Origin: UBA940 sp031548515 | GTDB lineage: Bacteria > Bacteroidota > Bacteroidia > Bacteroidales > Rikenellaceae | Length of the DNA: 55,969 nucleotides | Assembly (NCBI GenBank): GCA_031548515.1 | Contig: JAVBRB010000023.1 | Span: forward strand, 1 to 55,969 | Reading direction: 5' to 3' | Shown: positions 30,284 through 39,798 of the stretch, one piece after another | How the letters are laid out: the number at the start of each line of letters is the position of its first letter | Position numbering within the stretch: position 1 is the stretch's first letter | Translations under genes and position numbers: made by a program | The notes under the pieces: model-generated | What the model was told of the DNA's origin: nothing | Database searches by the model: none | What the model saw: the letters and a program-made list of their open reading frames with translations, nothing else

Positions 30284-31378
30284 TTATTCCGCGGATTCGC
30301 CGCCGAATTCCATGAGATATGTTTTGATGAAATCGTCGATCTTTCCGTCCAGCACGGCTTCGACGTTGGAGGTCTGGTGATTGGTGCGATGGTCCTTCAC
30401 GCGGCGGTCGTCCAGCACGTAGCTGCGGATCTGAGAACCCCATTCGATCTTCTTCTTCTGTTTTTCGAGGGCGTTGCGCGCTTCCATCTGTTTCTCCAGT
30501 TCACGTTGGTAAAGTTTAGAGCGCAGGATGCGCATCGCGTTCTCTCGATTGTTGAGTTGCGAACGGGTCTCGCTGTTCTCGATGACTATGCCCGAGGGTA
30601 TGTGTTTGAGGCGGACGGCCGTTTCTACCTTGTTGACGTTCTGGCCGCCGGCACCGCTGCTTCGCATGGTGTCCCATTCGAGGTCGGCGGGGTTGATGTT
30701 TATCTCGATCGTGTCGTCGACGGCGGGCGAGACGAACACCGACGCGAACGATGTCTGGCGCTTGTTCTGTGCGTTGAAAGGGGAGGGGCGCACCAGGCGG
30801 TGGACGCCGTTCTCGCTCTTGAGGAACCCGTAGGCGAAGTCGCCATCGAACTCTAGCGTAACTGACTTAACCCCCGTTTCGTCGCCCTCCTGGAAATCGA
30901 GCGTCTTCATCCTGTAGCCGTTGTCCTCGCCCCAGCGGGTGTACATGCGCAACAGCATCGACGCCCAGTCGAGAGCCTCGGTGCCGCCCGCCCCGGCGTT
31001 GATGTCCATGATGGCGCCGAGTTTGTCTTCCTTGCCCTGCAGCATGTTGCGCATTTCGAGTTCCTCGATGGCGGTCAGAGCGCGGGCGTACATTTCGTCG
31101 AGTTCGTCTTCCGAGGCAGCACCCTCTTTGATGAAGTCGGGCATAAGCTGCAGGTCGTCGGCAAGCGCCGCCGCGGAATCGTAGGCCGTGGTCCAGCTTT
31201 TGATGGCGGAGATGCCTTTGAGTTGTTTTTCTGCCTCTTCGGGATTGTCCCAGAAGCCAGGAGCCTGGCTTTTGAGTTCCTCCTCAGCCAAACGGCTTTT
31301 GCGCTCCTCTATATTAAGGTGTCGCGCGAGTTCTTCGAGCCTCCGCGAAAGTTCTTTTATTTGTTCTACAGTTGTCAT
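30284..31378 (-). CDS. prfB: Peptide chain release factor 2
   Basis: 364 aa. The stop-codon-reading SPF tripeptide is in LVRPSPFNAQ and the catalytic GGQ in MRSSGAGGQNVNKVETAV. It releases peptides at UGA and UAA. The reading frame is continuous from MTTVEQIKELSRRLEELARHL. The programmed +1 frameshift site (CTT TGA C) of many bacterial prfB genes is absent; the same point reads CAC CTT AAT. The gene starts 3 bp after the cysS stop and is co-transcribed. The next structure is a terminator at 30222-30246. Confidence 0.96.
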   Translation of the reverse strand: MTTVEQIKELSRRLEELARHLNIEERKSRLAEEELKSQAPGFWDNPEEAEKQLKGISAIKSWTTAYDSAAALADDLQLMPDFIKEGAASEDELDEMYARALTAIEELEMRNMLQGKEDKLGAIMDINAGAGGTEALDWASMLLRMYTRWGEDNGYRMKTLDFQEGDETGVKSVTLEFDGDFAYGFLKSENGVHRLVRPSPFNAQNKRQTSFASVFVSPAVDDTIEININPADLEWDTMRSSGAGGQNVNKVETAVRLKHIPSGIVIENSETRSQLNNRENAMRILRSKLYQRELEKQMEARNALEKQKKKIEWGSQIRSYVLDDRRVKDHRTNHQTSNVEAVLDGKIDDFIKTYLMEFGGESAE

Positions 31379-31381
31379 GTC

Positions 31382-32863
31382 CTATTCTAAAGTCCATTCG
31401 GAAGGACCGTCCTTCAGGTCTTTCACTTTGATGCCTGCATCGGCCAGGCGGTTGCGGATGCGGTCGCTCAGGGGCCAGTTCTTATCCGTCTTGGCCTCGG
31501 CGCGGAGTTCCAGAAGAAGGTCGACGACCGGTGAGAGGTGGTCTGTTCCGCCCGAAACGCCCGCGGCCTTTTCATCGCGCAGGCCCAGAATTTCGAAAAC
31601 TATCATGTTGACCAGCGTCTTCAGCCGTGCGAGGTCTTCAGCGGATATTTTCTGCGAGCCGTCGTGCAACTGGTTGATGGTGCGTGTCCAGTCGAACAGC
31701 GCTGCGATGGCCATCGGCGAGTTGAGGTCGTCGTTCATCGCCTCGGTGTAGCGACGGTCGAGGTCGCCCACGTCCACCGTGCTTTTTTCGGCCGACGCAC
31801 CGAGCTTGCCCAGCGTTTCGACCGCTTTCATCAGGCGATCCAATCCTTTTTCGGCGGCCTGCAGGGCCTCGTTGCTGAAATCGAGCGTCGAGCGGTAGTG
31901 CGCCTGCAGCATGAAGAAACGTATCGTCATGGGCGAGTAGGGCTGCTCGAGCAATTTGTGACTGCCCGTGAAAAGTTCCTCGAGCGTTATGAAATTGCCC
32001 AGCGACTTACCCATTTTCTGGCCGTTGATGGTCAGCATATTGTTGTGCATCCAGTAGTTCGCAGCCTCATGCCCGCATGACGCCGTGCTTTGAGCGATCT
32101 CTGCTTCATGGTGGGGAAAAATAAGGTCCATACCGCCCCCGTGTATGTCGAAACGTTCACCCAGGTACTTGCGGCTCATGGCCGAGCACTCCATGTGCCA
32201 GCCGGGGAAACCGTCGCTCCACGGAGACGGCCACCGCATGATGTGTTCCGGCGAGGCCTTCTTCCACAACGCGAAGTCGAACGAATATCGTTTGTCGTCC
32301 TGCCCGTCGAGTTCGCGGGTGTTGGCCAGCATGTCGTCGATGCTGCGGCCCGAAAGGCGGCCGTAACGGTGGCCGCGGTTATATTTTTCGACGTCGAAAT
32401 AGACCGAGCCGTTGGATTCGTAGGCGTAACCGGCGTCGAGGATCTGTTTGACCATCCCGATCTGCTCGATGATGTGTCCCGAAGCCTGCGGTTCGATAGA
32501 GGGGGAGAGTGCTCCCAGCGCATCCATATATTTGTGGTAGCGCACGGTATAATGATGCGCTATCTCCATCGGTTCGAGTTGTTCGAGCCGTGCTTTTTTC
32601 GTGATCTTGTCCTCACCCTCGTCGGCATCGTTCTCCAGATGGCCAACATCGGTGATGTTGCGAACGTAACGCACCTTGTATCCGAGCGATGTCAGGTAGC
32701 GGAACAGCAGGTCGAAAGTGACAGCGGGACGGGCATGCCCAAGATGCGGATCGCCGTAGACCGTCGGCCCGCAGACGTAAAGCCCCACGAGCGGCGGATT
32801 TAACGGAACGAAAACCTCTTTCGAGCGGGTGAGGGTATTGTAAATGCTGAGTTTGGACTCCAT
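31382..32863 (-). CDS. cysS: Cysteinyl-tRNA synthetase
   Basis: 493 aa. The start is the ATG at 32863 (MESKLSIYNTLTRSKEVF). An upstream in-frame extension of 17 codons has no family support. The zinc-binding and catalytic features are visible: LYVCGPTVYGD, HLGHARPAVTFDLL (the HIGH equivalent), WHMECSAMSRK, FPHHEAEIAQS and INGQKMGKSLGNF (the KMSKS equivalent). A DALR and C-terminal helical domain follow. It charges tRNA-Cys. It is the first gene of an operon with prfB (3-bp gap). Confidence 0.96.
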   Translation of the reverse strand: MESKLSIYNTLTRSKEVFVPLNPPLVGLYVCGPTVYGDPHLGHARPAVTFDLLFRYLTSLGYKVRYVRNITDVGHLENDADEGEDKITKKARLEQLEPMEIAHHYTVRYHKYMDALGALSPSIEPQASGHIIEQIGMVKQILDAGYAYESNGSVYFDVEKYNRGHRYGRLSGRSIDDMLANTRELDGQDDKRYSFDFALWKKASPEHIMRWPSPWSDGFPGWHMECSAMSRKYLGERFDIHGGGMDLIFPHHEAEIAQSTASCGHEAANYWMHNNMLTINGQKMGKSLGNFITLEELFTGSHKLLEQPYSPMTIRFFMLQAHYRSTLDFSNEALQAAEKGLDRLMKAVETLGKLGASAEKSTVDVGDLDRRYTEAMNDDLNSPMAIAALFDWTRTINQLHDGSQKISAEDLARLKTLVNMIVFEILGLRDEKAAGVSGGTDHLSPVVDLLLELRAEAKTDKNWPLSDRIRNRLADAGIKVKDLKDGPSEWTLE

Positions 32864-32953
32864 AAACGGACAGATTTCAATGTAATCGCCCGTAAAATTA
32901 GCGTTTTTTTCCAAGAAACGGACCCGGCGTATGCCAAATCCGGTTAAAATACC

Positions 32954-32961
32954 TATTTTTG
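32954..32961 (+). promoter_or_regulatory. Putative -7 box of the DUF2723 gene
   Basis: TATTTTTG matches TAnnTTTG but lies about 280 bp upstream of the ATG, with a repeat in between. Confidence 0.45.
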
Positions 32962-33004
32962 CCTTAATATAGAAAAGTGTTGTATTAAATTAAATCCGAG
33001 CTTT

Positions 33005-33173
33005 CAAAAAGCGTTAAACGTAGGAGCAGGCTAAAATGGAACTCAGCCATGTGCGATAGCTCCGCGTTAGCTCAAGGCTGTACCATTTTTAGACAAAACG
33101 AAGTGGCTTTTTGGAACCTCGGCCAGTTTTTGCTACTTTTTTTCTGGCAAAAAAGTAGTTAAAAAGAAAATTC
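33005..33173 (+). repeat. Intergenic repeat family B, copy 1
   Basis: Shares CAAAAAGCGTTAAACG, GCCATGTGCG, TTTTAGACAAAACGAAGT, GCTTTTTGG, TTTTTGCTACTTTTT and AAAAGAAAATTC with the copy at 55603-55755. Inside, CTACTTTTTT pairs with AAAAAAGTAG. Lies upstream of the DUF2723 gene. Confidence 0.85.
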
Positions 33174-33240
33174 ATATAAGGTAGATTCCTCACATGCGTT
33201 CGGAATGACGCGGGAGGCGATACTTAGAAACAGAAATACA

Positions 33241-36200
33241 ATGAATTATTACAAAAAGTGCAACAATTGGACGGGCTGGATGGTGTTCGTGATAGCCCTT
33301 GCGGCGTATGTCCTGACGACGGAGCCGACCGCAAGCTGGTGGGACTGCATGGAGTTCACCGCGACTTCCTACAAACTCGAAGTGGGACACCCCCCGGGAG
33401 CGCCGCTCTTCATGATGATCATGCGCCTGTTCACCCTGCTTTCGTTCGGGCATACCGAATGGGTGGGGCTGGCGGGCAACTTGATGTCGTGCGTAGCCAG
33501 TGCATTCTGTATCCTGTTCATGTTCTGGACGATCACTCGCCTGGCGCGTAAAACATACGGCAAAAACGGTTTTGAACAACCCTCTAAAACTCAGGTATGG
33601 ACAGTCATGGGAGCCGGCATTATAGGCTCGCTGGCATACGCCTTTACCGACACGTTCTGGTTCTCAGCCGTGGAAAGCGAGGTGTATGCCCTGTCGTCGA
33701 TGTTCACCGCCCTCGTGGTGTGGCTGATGCTCAAGTGGGAAGAGGTAGCCGATGAACCGCACTCGAACCGTTGGCTCATCCTGATCGCCTACATGATGGG
33801 CCTGTCGATAGGGGTGCATATTCTGAACCTGCTGACCGTTCCCGCTTTGGTGTTCATATACTATTTCCGCAAGACGGAGAATATCACATGGAAAGGCATA
33901 CTGTCGGCAGCTCTCGTTTCCGGCGGTATACTGTTGGCGGTCAATGCCGTCATAATACCCTTTACAGTCTCTATCGGTGCGTGGTTCGACCGCATATTTG
34001 TCAATGGTATGGGGCTGCCGGTCAACAGCGGGCTGGTGTTCTGGGTTTTGCTGCTTCTGGCGCTCGTGGCGCTCGGGGTGTGGATCACCCACAAAAAGGG
34101 TAGAGTCGTGCTGAACACGATACTGCTGTGCACGGGTGTAATTTTGATCGGATACAGTTCGTATGCGTCGGTAGTTATCCGCGCTGCGGCCTATCCGCCC
34201 ATGAACAGCAATAACCCCAACAATCCTTACGGCCTGCTGGGCCTGTTGAGCCGTGACCAATATGAGGCCCAACCCATTTTCTACGGCCCGTCGTATGGAT
34301 CGATGCCGATAAAAGAGAAGTACAGTACCACGTATGTGCTCGGCGAGGATGGGAAATACCAGAAAAAAGTCACCCTAACAGGATATGAATATCCTTCCGA
34401 ATTGGAGTCCCTGTTCCCGCGCATGTGGAGCTACCGCCATAAGGAGGCTTACGAAAGCTGGGTGGATGTGACGGGACGCGATGTCCGCGTTGGCGGTGAA
34501 GTCGTAAAAGTGCCTACGATGGGCGAGAACCTGCAGTATTTCTTCGGCTACCAGATGAATTTCATGTACTGGCGTTATTTTATGTGGAACTTCGTGGGGC
34601 GGCAGAACGACGTGCAGGGAACCGGCGACCTCATCAACGGCAACTGGCTGTCGGGAATAGACCTGATAGATGCGCTGTACCTGGGGCCGCAGAAGAATCT
34701 GCCGGATGAAGTGGCCGGCAACAAGGCCCGAAACGAGTTCTACTTCCTGCCATTCCTGCTGGGCGTCCTTGGGCTGATATATCAGTTGAGCAAGGATAAG
34801 AAGGGCTTCACGGTGGTGATGTGGCTCTTTGTGATGATGGGTGTCGCGCTTGTCGTTTACTTTAACACTACTCCCACCGAGCCGCGTGAAAGGGATTACG
34901 TCTACGCCGGTTCGTTCTACGCTTTCGCCATATGGATAGGATTCGGGGTGATGTGGGTGCAGGAGATCGCGGCAAAACTTTTCAAAAAGCGCGAAAACAT
35001 CGCCTCTGTCATCATCTCTACTGTTGTCTGCGCCGTTGTTCCGGTCATACTCTGCGCCGAAGGGTGGGACGACCACAACCGCAGTCGCCGCTACATCGGT
35101 CACGACATCGGCTACAATTTTCTGGTTTCGTGCCTGCCCAATTCGATCGTCATGAACTACGGCGACAACGACACGTTCCCGTTGTGGTACAACCAGGAGG
35201 TCGAGGACGTGCGCCCGGACGTTCGTATAATGAATATGAGTTATCTGGGCGCCGACTGGTACGTAGAGGAGATGACGCATGCGTACAACGAGTCGGATCC
35301 CGTACCCTTCACTATTCCCAGGAGTATATATTCGCAGTATGACCTCATTCCCGTGGATGACCGCCTCGAGAGGCCCATGCCGGCGAAATGGGTAGTTGAC
35401 TTTGTCAAAAGCCGCGACCCCAAGACACAGGGGCAGTTGGCGAACGGTGAAAAAACCGACTATATCCCAACGCGAAAGATAGCTCTGCCGGTCAACAAGG
35501 AGAATGCCGTCGCCTCGGGCATCGTTCGCCCCGAGGATGCGCACCTGATGGTCGATACTATTCATTTTACGCTTCCGGACCGTTATCTCGACAAAACGCA
35601 GCTGATGCTTTTGGATCTGGTGGCAAATTTCGACTGGAGCCGTCCGCTATACTTCACAATGACACGGAACATGCGTGACATAGGTCTCGGCGACTGGCTG
35701 CAGGCCGACGGATGGGCGTACCGTTTTGTGCCGATCAAGACCCCGTTCGATATTCTCGACGCAGGACGCATCGACGTCGACCGCTACCATGACCTGGTTA
35801 TGAACCAGTATAAGTACGGCAATGCAGGCGACCCCCGCGTTTATGTCGACTACACTTCGGTCATTAACCTGCGCTTCGTACAGTGTTACAATACCTTTGC
35901 GCGGCTTGCCCAGCGCCTTGTGGAGCAGGGGGATAAAACAAGGGCCGTGGAAGTGCTCGACCGTGCCATGAAGGAATACCCGACTTCACAGATAAACTTC
36001 GACTACTATAGTATTTTTCCTATGATAGACAGCTATTACTTCGCCGGGGCTATGGATAAGGGAGACGTGCTGTTGGAGGATTATGCCAATAATCTGCAAG
36101 ATTACATCGAGTATTACCTGACATTCAAAGGACGCAACGCCCGCCTTGTCGAGGAGGTGTGGTATGAAAAGTATACCTACCTGCGGAATCTTGCGCAGGT

Positions 36201-36321
36201 TGCGAAACTATATAACCGCGTGAAGCAATATGCTGCGATCTCGTCTTATCTGGCGCTGTTCGAGGAGACTGAAGAAACGGATATGCCCGAGTTACAACCC
36301 CAGGACCAGGTAGCGGAATAG
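33241..36321 (+). CDS. DUF2723 family membrane glycosyltransferase (GT-C fold)
   Basis: 1026 aa. The start MNYYKKCNNWTGWMVFVIALAAY at 33241 is preferred; the ORF extends 12 codons upstream. The N-terminal half has about 11-12 membrane spans with a GT-C-like loop: TEPTASWWDCMEFTATSYKLE has the early acidic residues, and VGHPPGAPLF is a strongly conserved DUF2723 signature. PREDYVYAGSFYAF-type residues and a TPR-rich soluble C-terminus follow (ARLAQRLVEQGDKTRAVEVLD). The family is related to protein O-mannosyltransferases and is thought to transfer sugars from lipid donors at the periplasmic face. Acceptor unknown. Confidence 0.85.
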   Translation: MNYYKKCNNWTGWMVFVIALAAYVLTTEPTASWWDCMEFTATSYKLEVGHPPGAPLFMMIMRLFTLLSFGHTEWVGLAGNLMSCVASAFCILFMFWTITRLARKTYGKNGFEQPSKTQVWTVMGAGIIGSLAYAFTDTFWFSAVESEVYALSSMFTALVVWLMLKWEEVADEPHSNRWLILIAYMMGLSIGVHILNLLTVPALVFIYYFRKTENITWKGILSAALVSGGILLAVNAVIIPFTVSIGAWFDRIFVNGMGLPVNSGLVFWVLLLLALVALGVWITHKKGRVVLNTILLCTGVILIGYSSYASVVIRAAAYPPMNSNNPNNPYGLLGLLSRDQYEAQPIFYGPSYGSMPIKEKYSTTYVLGEDGKYQKKVTLTGYEYPSELESLFPRMWSYRHKEAYESWVDVTGRDVRVGGEVVKVPTMGENLQYFFGYQMNFMYWRYFMWNFVGRQNDVQGTGDLINGNWLSGIDLIDALYLGPQKNLPDEVAGNKARNEFYFLPFLLGVLGLIYQLSKDKKGFTVVMWLFVMMGVALVVYFNTTPTEPRERDYVYAGSFYAFAIWIGFGVMWVQEIAAKLFKKRENIASVIISTVVCAVVPVILCAEGWDDHNRSRRYIGHDIGYNFLVSCLPNSIVMNYGDNDTFPLWYNQEVEDVRPDVRIMNMSYLGADWYVEEMTHAYNESDPVPFTIPRSIYSQYDLIPVDDRLERPMPAKWVVDFVKSRDPKTQGQLANGEKTDYIPTRKIALPVNKENAVASGIVRPEDAHLMVDTIHFTLPDRYLDKTQLMLLDLVANFDWSRPLYFTMTRNMRDIGLGDWLQADGWAYRFVPIKTPFDILDAGRIDVDRYHDLVMNQYKYGNAGDPRVYVDYTSVINLRFVQCYNTFARLAQRLVEQGDKTRAVEVLDRAMKEYPTSQINFDYYSIFPMIDSYYFAGAMDKGDVLLEDYANNLQDYIEYYLTFKGRNARLVEEVWYEKYTYLRNLAQVAKLYNRVKQYAAISSYLALFEETEETDMPELQPQDQVAE

Positions 36322-36333
36322 ACTTTGCGTAAA

Positions 36334-36363
36334 TAAAAAAAGCCGCCCTCCAAAGAGAACGGC
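36334..36363 (-). terminator. Terminator of the PH-like gene
   Basis: On the minus strand GCCGTTCTC and GAGGGCGGC pair with two G-U wobbles around TTTG, followed by seven T. On the + strand the pairing has A/C mismatches, so it serves mainly the minus-strand gene. Confidence 0.75.
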
Positions 36364-36385
36364 CGTATTACCGAACAGGCTGGAA

Positions 36386-36811
36386 TTATTCCGAAACCAG
36401 GCGGCTGAATTCGGCTACGATGTTGCCGAGTTCGTCGCGGTTGCCTTTGTATGTGATGTGGATCACAGACGTGATGTTGGCAAGTACAAAATACGAGGTC
36501 TTCCAGAAGAACCAGCTTACAACGTGCTGGTACCCTACGCTCTGGACGCTCTTTTTATTAAGGGTGATAACGGCGACATTGCCTGTCATCATGCCCCACA
36601 GGATGGTTTTCTTGTCCACCTGTATGATGCGCTTGTCGGTCGCAATGATGTAGGTGGTGAGTTTGACGCCGAAAATTACCCAGAAAATTTTGAAGAAGCC
36701 GGCGATAAGCTGTTCCAATGGATTTGATGAACTGCTCCAGGCGTTGCCCTCGACTTGATACAGCACTTTTTCGCCATCGAAAAGGACGAGTTCCTTAAGT
36801 TGTTTAGCCAT
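36386..36811 (-). CDS. PH-domain-like protein with membrane-associated segment
   Basis: 141 aa from the ATG at 36811 (MAKQLKELVLFDGEKVLYQVEG); a start 19 codons upstream is less likely. Two hydrophobic blocks (LIAGFFKIFWVIFGVKLTTYII and TILWGMMTGNVAVITL) alternate with strands typical of bacterial PH-like (bPH) proteins: YIIATDKRIIQVDKK, SVQSVGYQHVVSWF, YFVLANITSVIHITYKG. It probably sits at the inner membrane. No binding partner or function is known. Convergent with the DUF2723 gene, 64 bp apart. Confidence 0.6.
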   Translation of the reverse strand: MAKQLKELVLFDGEKVLYQVEGNAWSSSSNPLEQLIAGFFKIFWVIFGVKLTTYIIATDKRIIQVDKKTILWGMMTGNVAVITLNKKSVQSVGYQHVVSWFFWKTSYFVLANITSVIHITYKGNRDELGNIVAEFSRLVSE

Positions 36812-36941
36812 TGTAAGAAAATTTAATTTGGTTAGTAAAAAGTTGGTCTGTGAATCGATTTGTGACACAATCTCAAAAGTAGTACAAAAAACGGGAATAT
36901 AAAATGCCGGAGCATGAATTTATGACATTCGCCGGATATTT

Positions 36942-36975
36942 ATAAAAAAATCACTGCATTTTTTATGCAGTGATT
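36942..36975 (-). terminator. Terminator of the acyl-CoA synthetase gene
   Basis: Arms AATCACTGCAT and ATGCAGTGATT with a 5-nt loop. On the minus strand it is followed by a T run. Confidence 0.9.
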
Positions 36976-37009
36976 CCCTTTTTGATGCGATGGACTTCTG
37001 AAATAAGCA

Positions 37010-38659
37010 TTATCCATTCTCTTTTTTTGCGTTTTTCCCAGGTGATGGCGCCGCTTCCTTGCGGTTATACAGAAAACGCTTGATCTTGAGAGACGGAGTT
37101 TTCTGGAATTCCTCTTTCTGTTCCTCTACTTCGGATATCTTCGAAAAATTCGACACTTTCGAGTTGACGTAGTTTTTGACCTCGTTCCTTATTTCGTCCA
37201 TTTTGTTGGAGAGGTTCTCCTTGATACCGTAGTATTTCCGCTCCAGTTCGTCGTAATTGAACTGCACCAATGCGATCAGCTTGCCTTTCTGGTCTTCGGT
37301 CACCAGGGAGTCGCTCACATAGACCAGGCTGTTCAGGATGCTTTCGATCTCTTCGGGGTAGATGTTTTCGCCGGTCGACGACAGCAACATGCTGTTTAGT
37401 CTCCCTTTTATATATACGTATCCGTCGTCGGCAATATATGCGAGGTCATTGGTGCGGAACCAACCGTCCGCAGTAAAAGCTTCCGCGGTTTTTTCCGGAT
37501 TTTTGTAATAGCCCTGCATCACGCACGGCGACAAAGCGATCAGTTCCCCTTCACCTTGTTCGTTGACGTTCGCCAGTTTCAGCGTCACGTCCATAACTGC
37601 CGGACCTGTCGATCCGAGCCTTACCATGTCGGGAACGGCTCCGGCCAGGAGCGGACCTGTTTCCGTCAGCCCGTAACCGATCGCATACGGGAATTTCGCT
37701 TCCAGAAGGAACCGTTCTGTCTGCGGATCGAGTTTCGCTCCGCCTATGCCGAAGAAGCGTATCCTGCCGCCGAATATCTTGTGAAGTTTCTTTCCGGCCA
37801 GTCTATGCAGCAACTTACGGAAAAATGTTTTTGAATAGAACGCCCTCCACACAGCATTCTTTGTGAACTTTGCCAATACCTGGGTCTTGTAGAGCTTGTC
37901 CATGATGAGCGGGACGCTCAGCATAAGCGTGGGACGGATGTCGCGCATCGCCGGAATGAGCGTAGATGTCGTGGGCGGACGGTCCAGATATACCACCATC
38001 GAGCCTTTGGCAAACGGGTATATCATCCCTATCGAGCATTCGTAGGTGTGCGAAAGCGGAAGTATTGACAGGAAAACGTCGTCGGGCGTGATGGGGAAAA
38101 GATCGTATGAAATGTCTATGTGTTTTGCCAGCGCGCCGTGGGAAAGCATCACTCCTTTGGGAGAAGAGGTCGTGCCCGACGTGTAGATTATCGCTGCGGT
38201 ATCACCGGGAACCGGTTCCCGGCCTTCGCCCCGCCATGTCTCCTCCTTTTGGTGAATGATACCCAGGTTTTTCGTGCGGATGACAATGTTCTGGCTGTCG
38301 AGCGTCTCTTTCGAGAGTTTTGTGTAGAGTTTGTCTGACACCAGCAATGCTTTCGCTTCGGAGTGGGCGATGATATGGTCGAACTCTTCGCCGGAGAATC
38401 CCGGAAGGATGGGAACGACAATCATCCCTATGGAAACCACCGCAAAATAGCATACCGGCCAGTTGGGCATGCTGCTGCTGAGCAAGGCTACCTTGTCGCC
38501 TGCCGAAAGGCCCGCTTCGAGCAGCATCTCCTGTACTGCCCTGGCCCGCTCCCCGAATTCGCGGAACGTTACCTTCTCGCGCTCGTACATGACATGCGAA
38601 ACGCGGTCCGCGTATTTTTCTATACTGTTTTTATATACTTCTGCTAACGTCGATGCCAT
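37010..38659 (-). CDS. AMP-dependent acyl-CoA synthetase (long-chain fatty acid type)
   Basis: 549 aa. The adenylate-forming motifs are clear: the P-loop-like AIIYTSGTTSSPKGVMLSH, GYGLTETGPLLAGAV, WFRTNDLAYIADDGYVYIKGR and TGENIYPEEIE. It forms acyl-AMP then acyl-CoA, activating fatty acids for lipid synthesis. The C-terminal domain ends SLKIKRFLYNRKE. Exact chain length cannot be read. The start ATG at 38659 faces the divergent queG gene; the two starts are 91 bp apart. Confidence 0.92.
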   Translation of the reverse strand: MASTLAEVYKNSIEKYADRVSHVMYEREKVTFREFGERARAVQEMLLEAGLSAGDKVALLSSSMPNWPVCYFAVVSIGMIVVPILPGFSGEEFDHIIAHSEAKALLVSDKLYTKLSKETLDSQNIVIRTKNLGIIHQKEETWRGEGREPVPGDTAAIIYTSGTTSSPKGVMLSHGALAKHIDISYDLFPITPDDVFLSILPLSHTYECSIGMIYPFAKGSMVVYLDRPPTTSTLIPAMRDIRPTLMLSVPLIMDKLYKTQVLAKFTKNAVWRAFYSKTFFRKLLHRLAGKKLHKIFGGRIRFFGIGGAKLDPQTERFLLEAKFPYAIGYGLTETGPLLAGAVPDMVRLGSTGPAVMDVTLKLANVNEQGEGELIALSPCVMQGYYKNPEKTAEAFTADGWFRTNDLAYIADDGYVYIKGRLNSMLLSSTGENIYPEEIESILNSLVYVSDSLVTEDQKGKLIALVQFNYDELERKYYGIKENLSNKMDEIRNEVKNYVNSKVSNFSKISEVEEQKEEFQKTPSLKIKRFLYNRKEAAPSPGKNAKKENG

Positions 38660-38733
38660 AGTTGCTATCGTCGAGGCAACAATCCTCCAGTTTAATGTTC
38701 AACAAAAGTAACGTTAAAAAATCGAATTATTGT

Positions 38734-38741
38734 TAGTTTTG
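38734..38741 (+). promoter_or_regulatory. -7 box of queG, nearly leaderless
   Basis: TAGTTTTG is 9 nt before the ATG at 38751, implying a 5' leader of only a few bases. Confidence 0.55.
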
Positions 38742-38750
38742 CACCATAAA

Positions 38751-39674
38751 ATGAGACTGGACTCGAACAACATAAAAAAGTACGCTGCGGAGGTGGGATT
38801 CACGCTCTGCGGCATTGCTCCCGCAAGGGTGCTGGCCGAATACGCTCCCCGTTTCGCCGCCGGACTGGAGGCCAGCGGCGACCGTGTGCTGCATTACCTT
38901 GCCGACCGTCCCGAACGCCGTTTCGATCCGTCGTTCCACGTTCCGGGAGCGCGCACAGTGGTGGTCTGCGCCGTCAACTACCGCAACCGTTACAGCGGCG
39001 GCTATTCCGCCGGTTTTCCATGTCCGAAAGTCTGTTCATACGCCCTCTCGACCGAATACCAGCCAAAGGTGAAAACCATGCTCTCGGGAATGCTCGACAG
39101 AATCCGCGCTGACGGCGCTATGGTTTCGGGACGTGTTTTCTGCGACACCTCGGCTGTTCTCGAGAAAGCATGGGCGGTTGAGGCCGGATTGGGTTGGATA
39201 GGTTGTAATTCTCTGCTCGTGAATCCGGTATATGGCTCATTCCTGCTTCTTGGCGGAATAATCCTCGATGCCGGATGCGACGAGTACGATACTCCCTGCG
39301 AAGGGCCTGGATGCGGCGAGTGCCGGCGATGTATGGATGCTTGTCCGGCAGGAGCTGTCTCGCACCAGAAAACAATAGATACCGGACGCTGCATTTCGGC
39401 GCTCACGATAGAGAAAGTACGGGAGCCAGCCGCGCCGGAATCACTGCATGGCTGGATTTACGGTTGCGACGAATGCCAAAGCGTATGCCCATACAACAAA
39501 GTCCGTGCGCAGTGCGCCAATCCGCTTTTCGATCCGGTTTTTGACCCTGCCGATTTTCCTGCCCAACGCTGGCTGGCGATGACGGACGGTGGATTCGGCG
39601 ATGTTTTTGCCCAAACGCCGCTCTCCCGAACAGGTCTCGAACGGATTAAAAAAATGTTGCCGGTAGAAAAATAA
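38751..39674 (+). CDS. queG: Epoxyqueuosine reductase
   Basis: 307 aa. The ATG at 38751 (MRLDSNNIKKYAAEVGFTLCG) is used; a TTG seven codons upstream overlaps the promoter box. The cobalamin-binding N-terminal part includes SYALSTEYQPK, with the AWAVEAGLGWIGCNSLLVNP block typical of QueG. Two [4Fe-4S] clusters are provided by GCGECRRCMDACPAGA and CDECQSVCPYNK. It reduces epoxyqueuosine to queuosine in tRNA wobble position 34. Its upstream neighbour is a divergent acyl-CoA synthetase gene. Confidence 0.94.
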   Translation: MRLDSNNIKKYAAEVGFTLCGIAPARVLAEYAPRFAAGLEASGDRVLHYLADRPERRFDPSFHVPGARTVVVCAVNYRNRYSGGYSAGFPCPKVCSYALSTEYQPKVKTMLSGMLDRIRADGAMVSGRVFCDTSAVLEKAWAVEAGLGWIGCNSLLVNPVYGSFLLLGGIILDAGCDEYDTPCEGPGCGECRRCMDACPAGAVSHQKTIDTGRCISALTIEKVREPAAPESLHGWIYGCDECQSVCPYNKVRAQCANPLFDPVFDPADFPAQRWLAMTDGGFGDVFAQTPLSRTGLERIKKMLPVEK

Positions 39675-39798
39675 TGCCTGATTATTTTGGAGATCAATAT
39701 CTTTTGCTTTACTTTGCCGCGATTAGGGAATGGTGACGCTACGTTTTAATCCTGCGGATGTTCCCGTTTTTATTTTTTTTAATACATTTTTTATTCCT

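Larger units (their letters stand above)
32864..33240. other. 377-bp divergent intergenic region between cysS and the DUF2723 gene
   Basis: Contains a + strand TATTTTTG box (32954-32961), the first copy of repeat B (33005-33173), and an AGATTCCTC...CGGAATGAC fragment (33182-33210). If the box is the DUF2723 promoter, its transcript carries about 275 nt of leader, mostly repeat. Confidence 0.6.

Noticed and set aside
31310..31378. RF2 frameshift site
   Set aside because: Sequence at the expected place is CTT AAT, so the frame is simply open.
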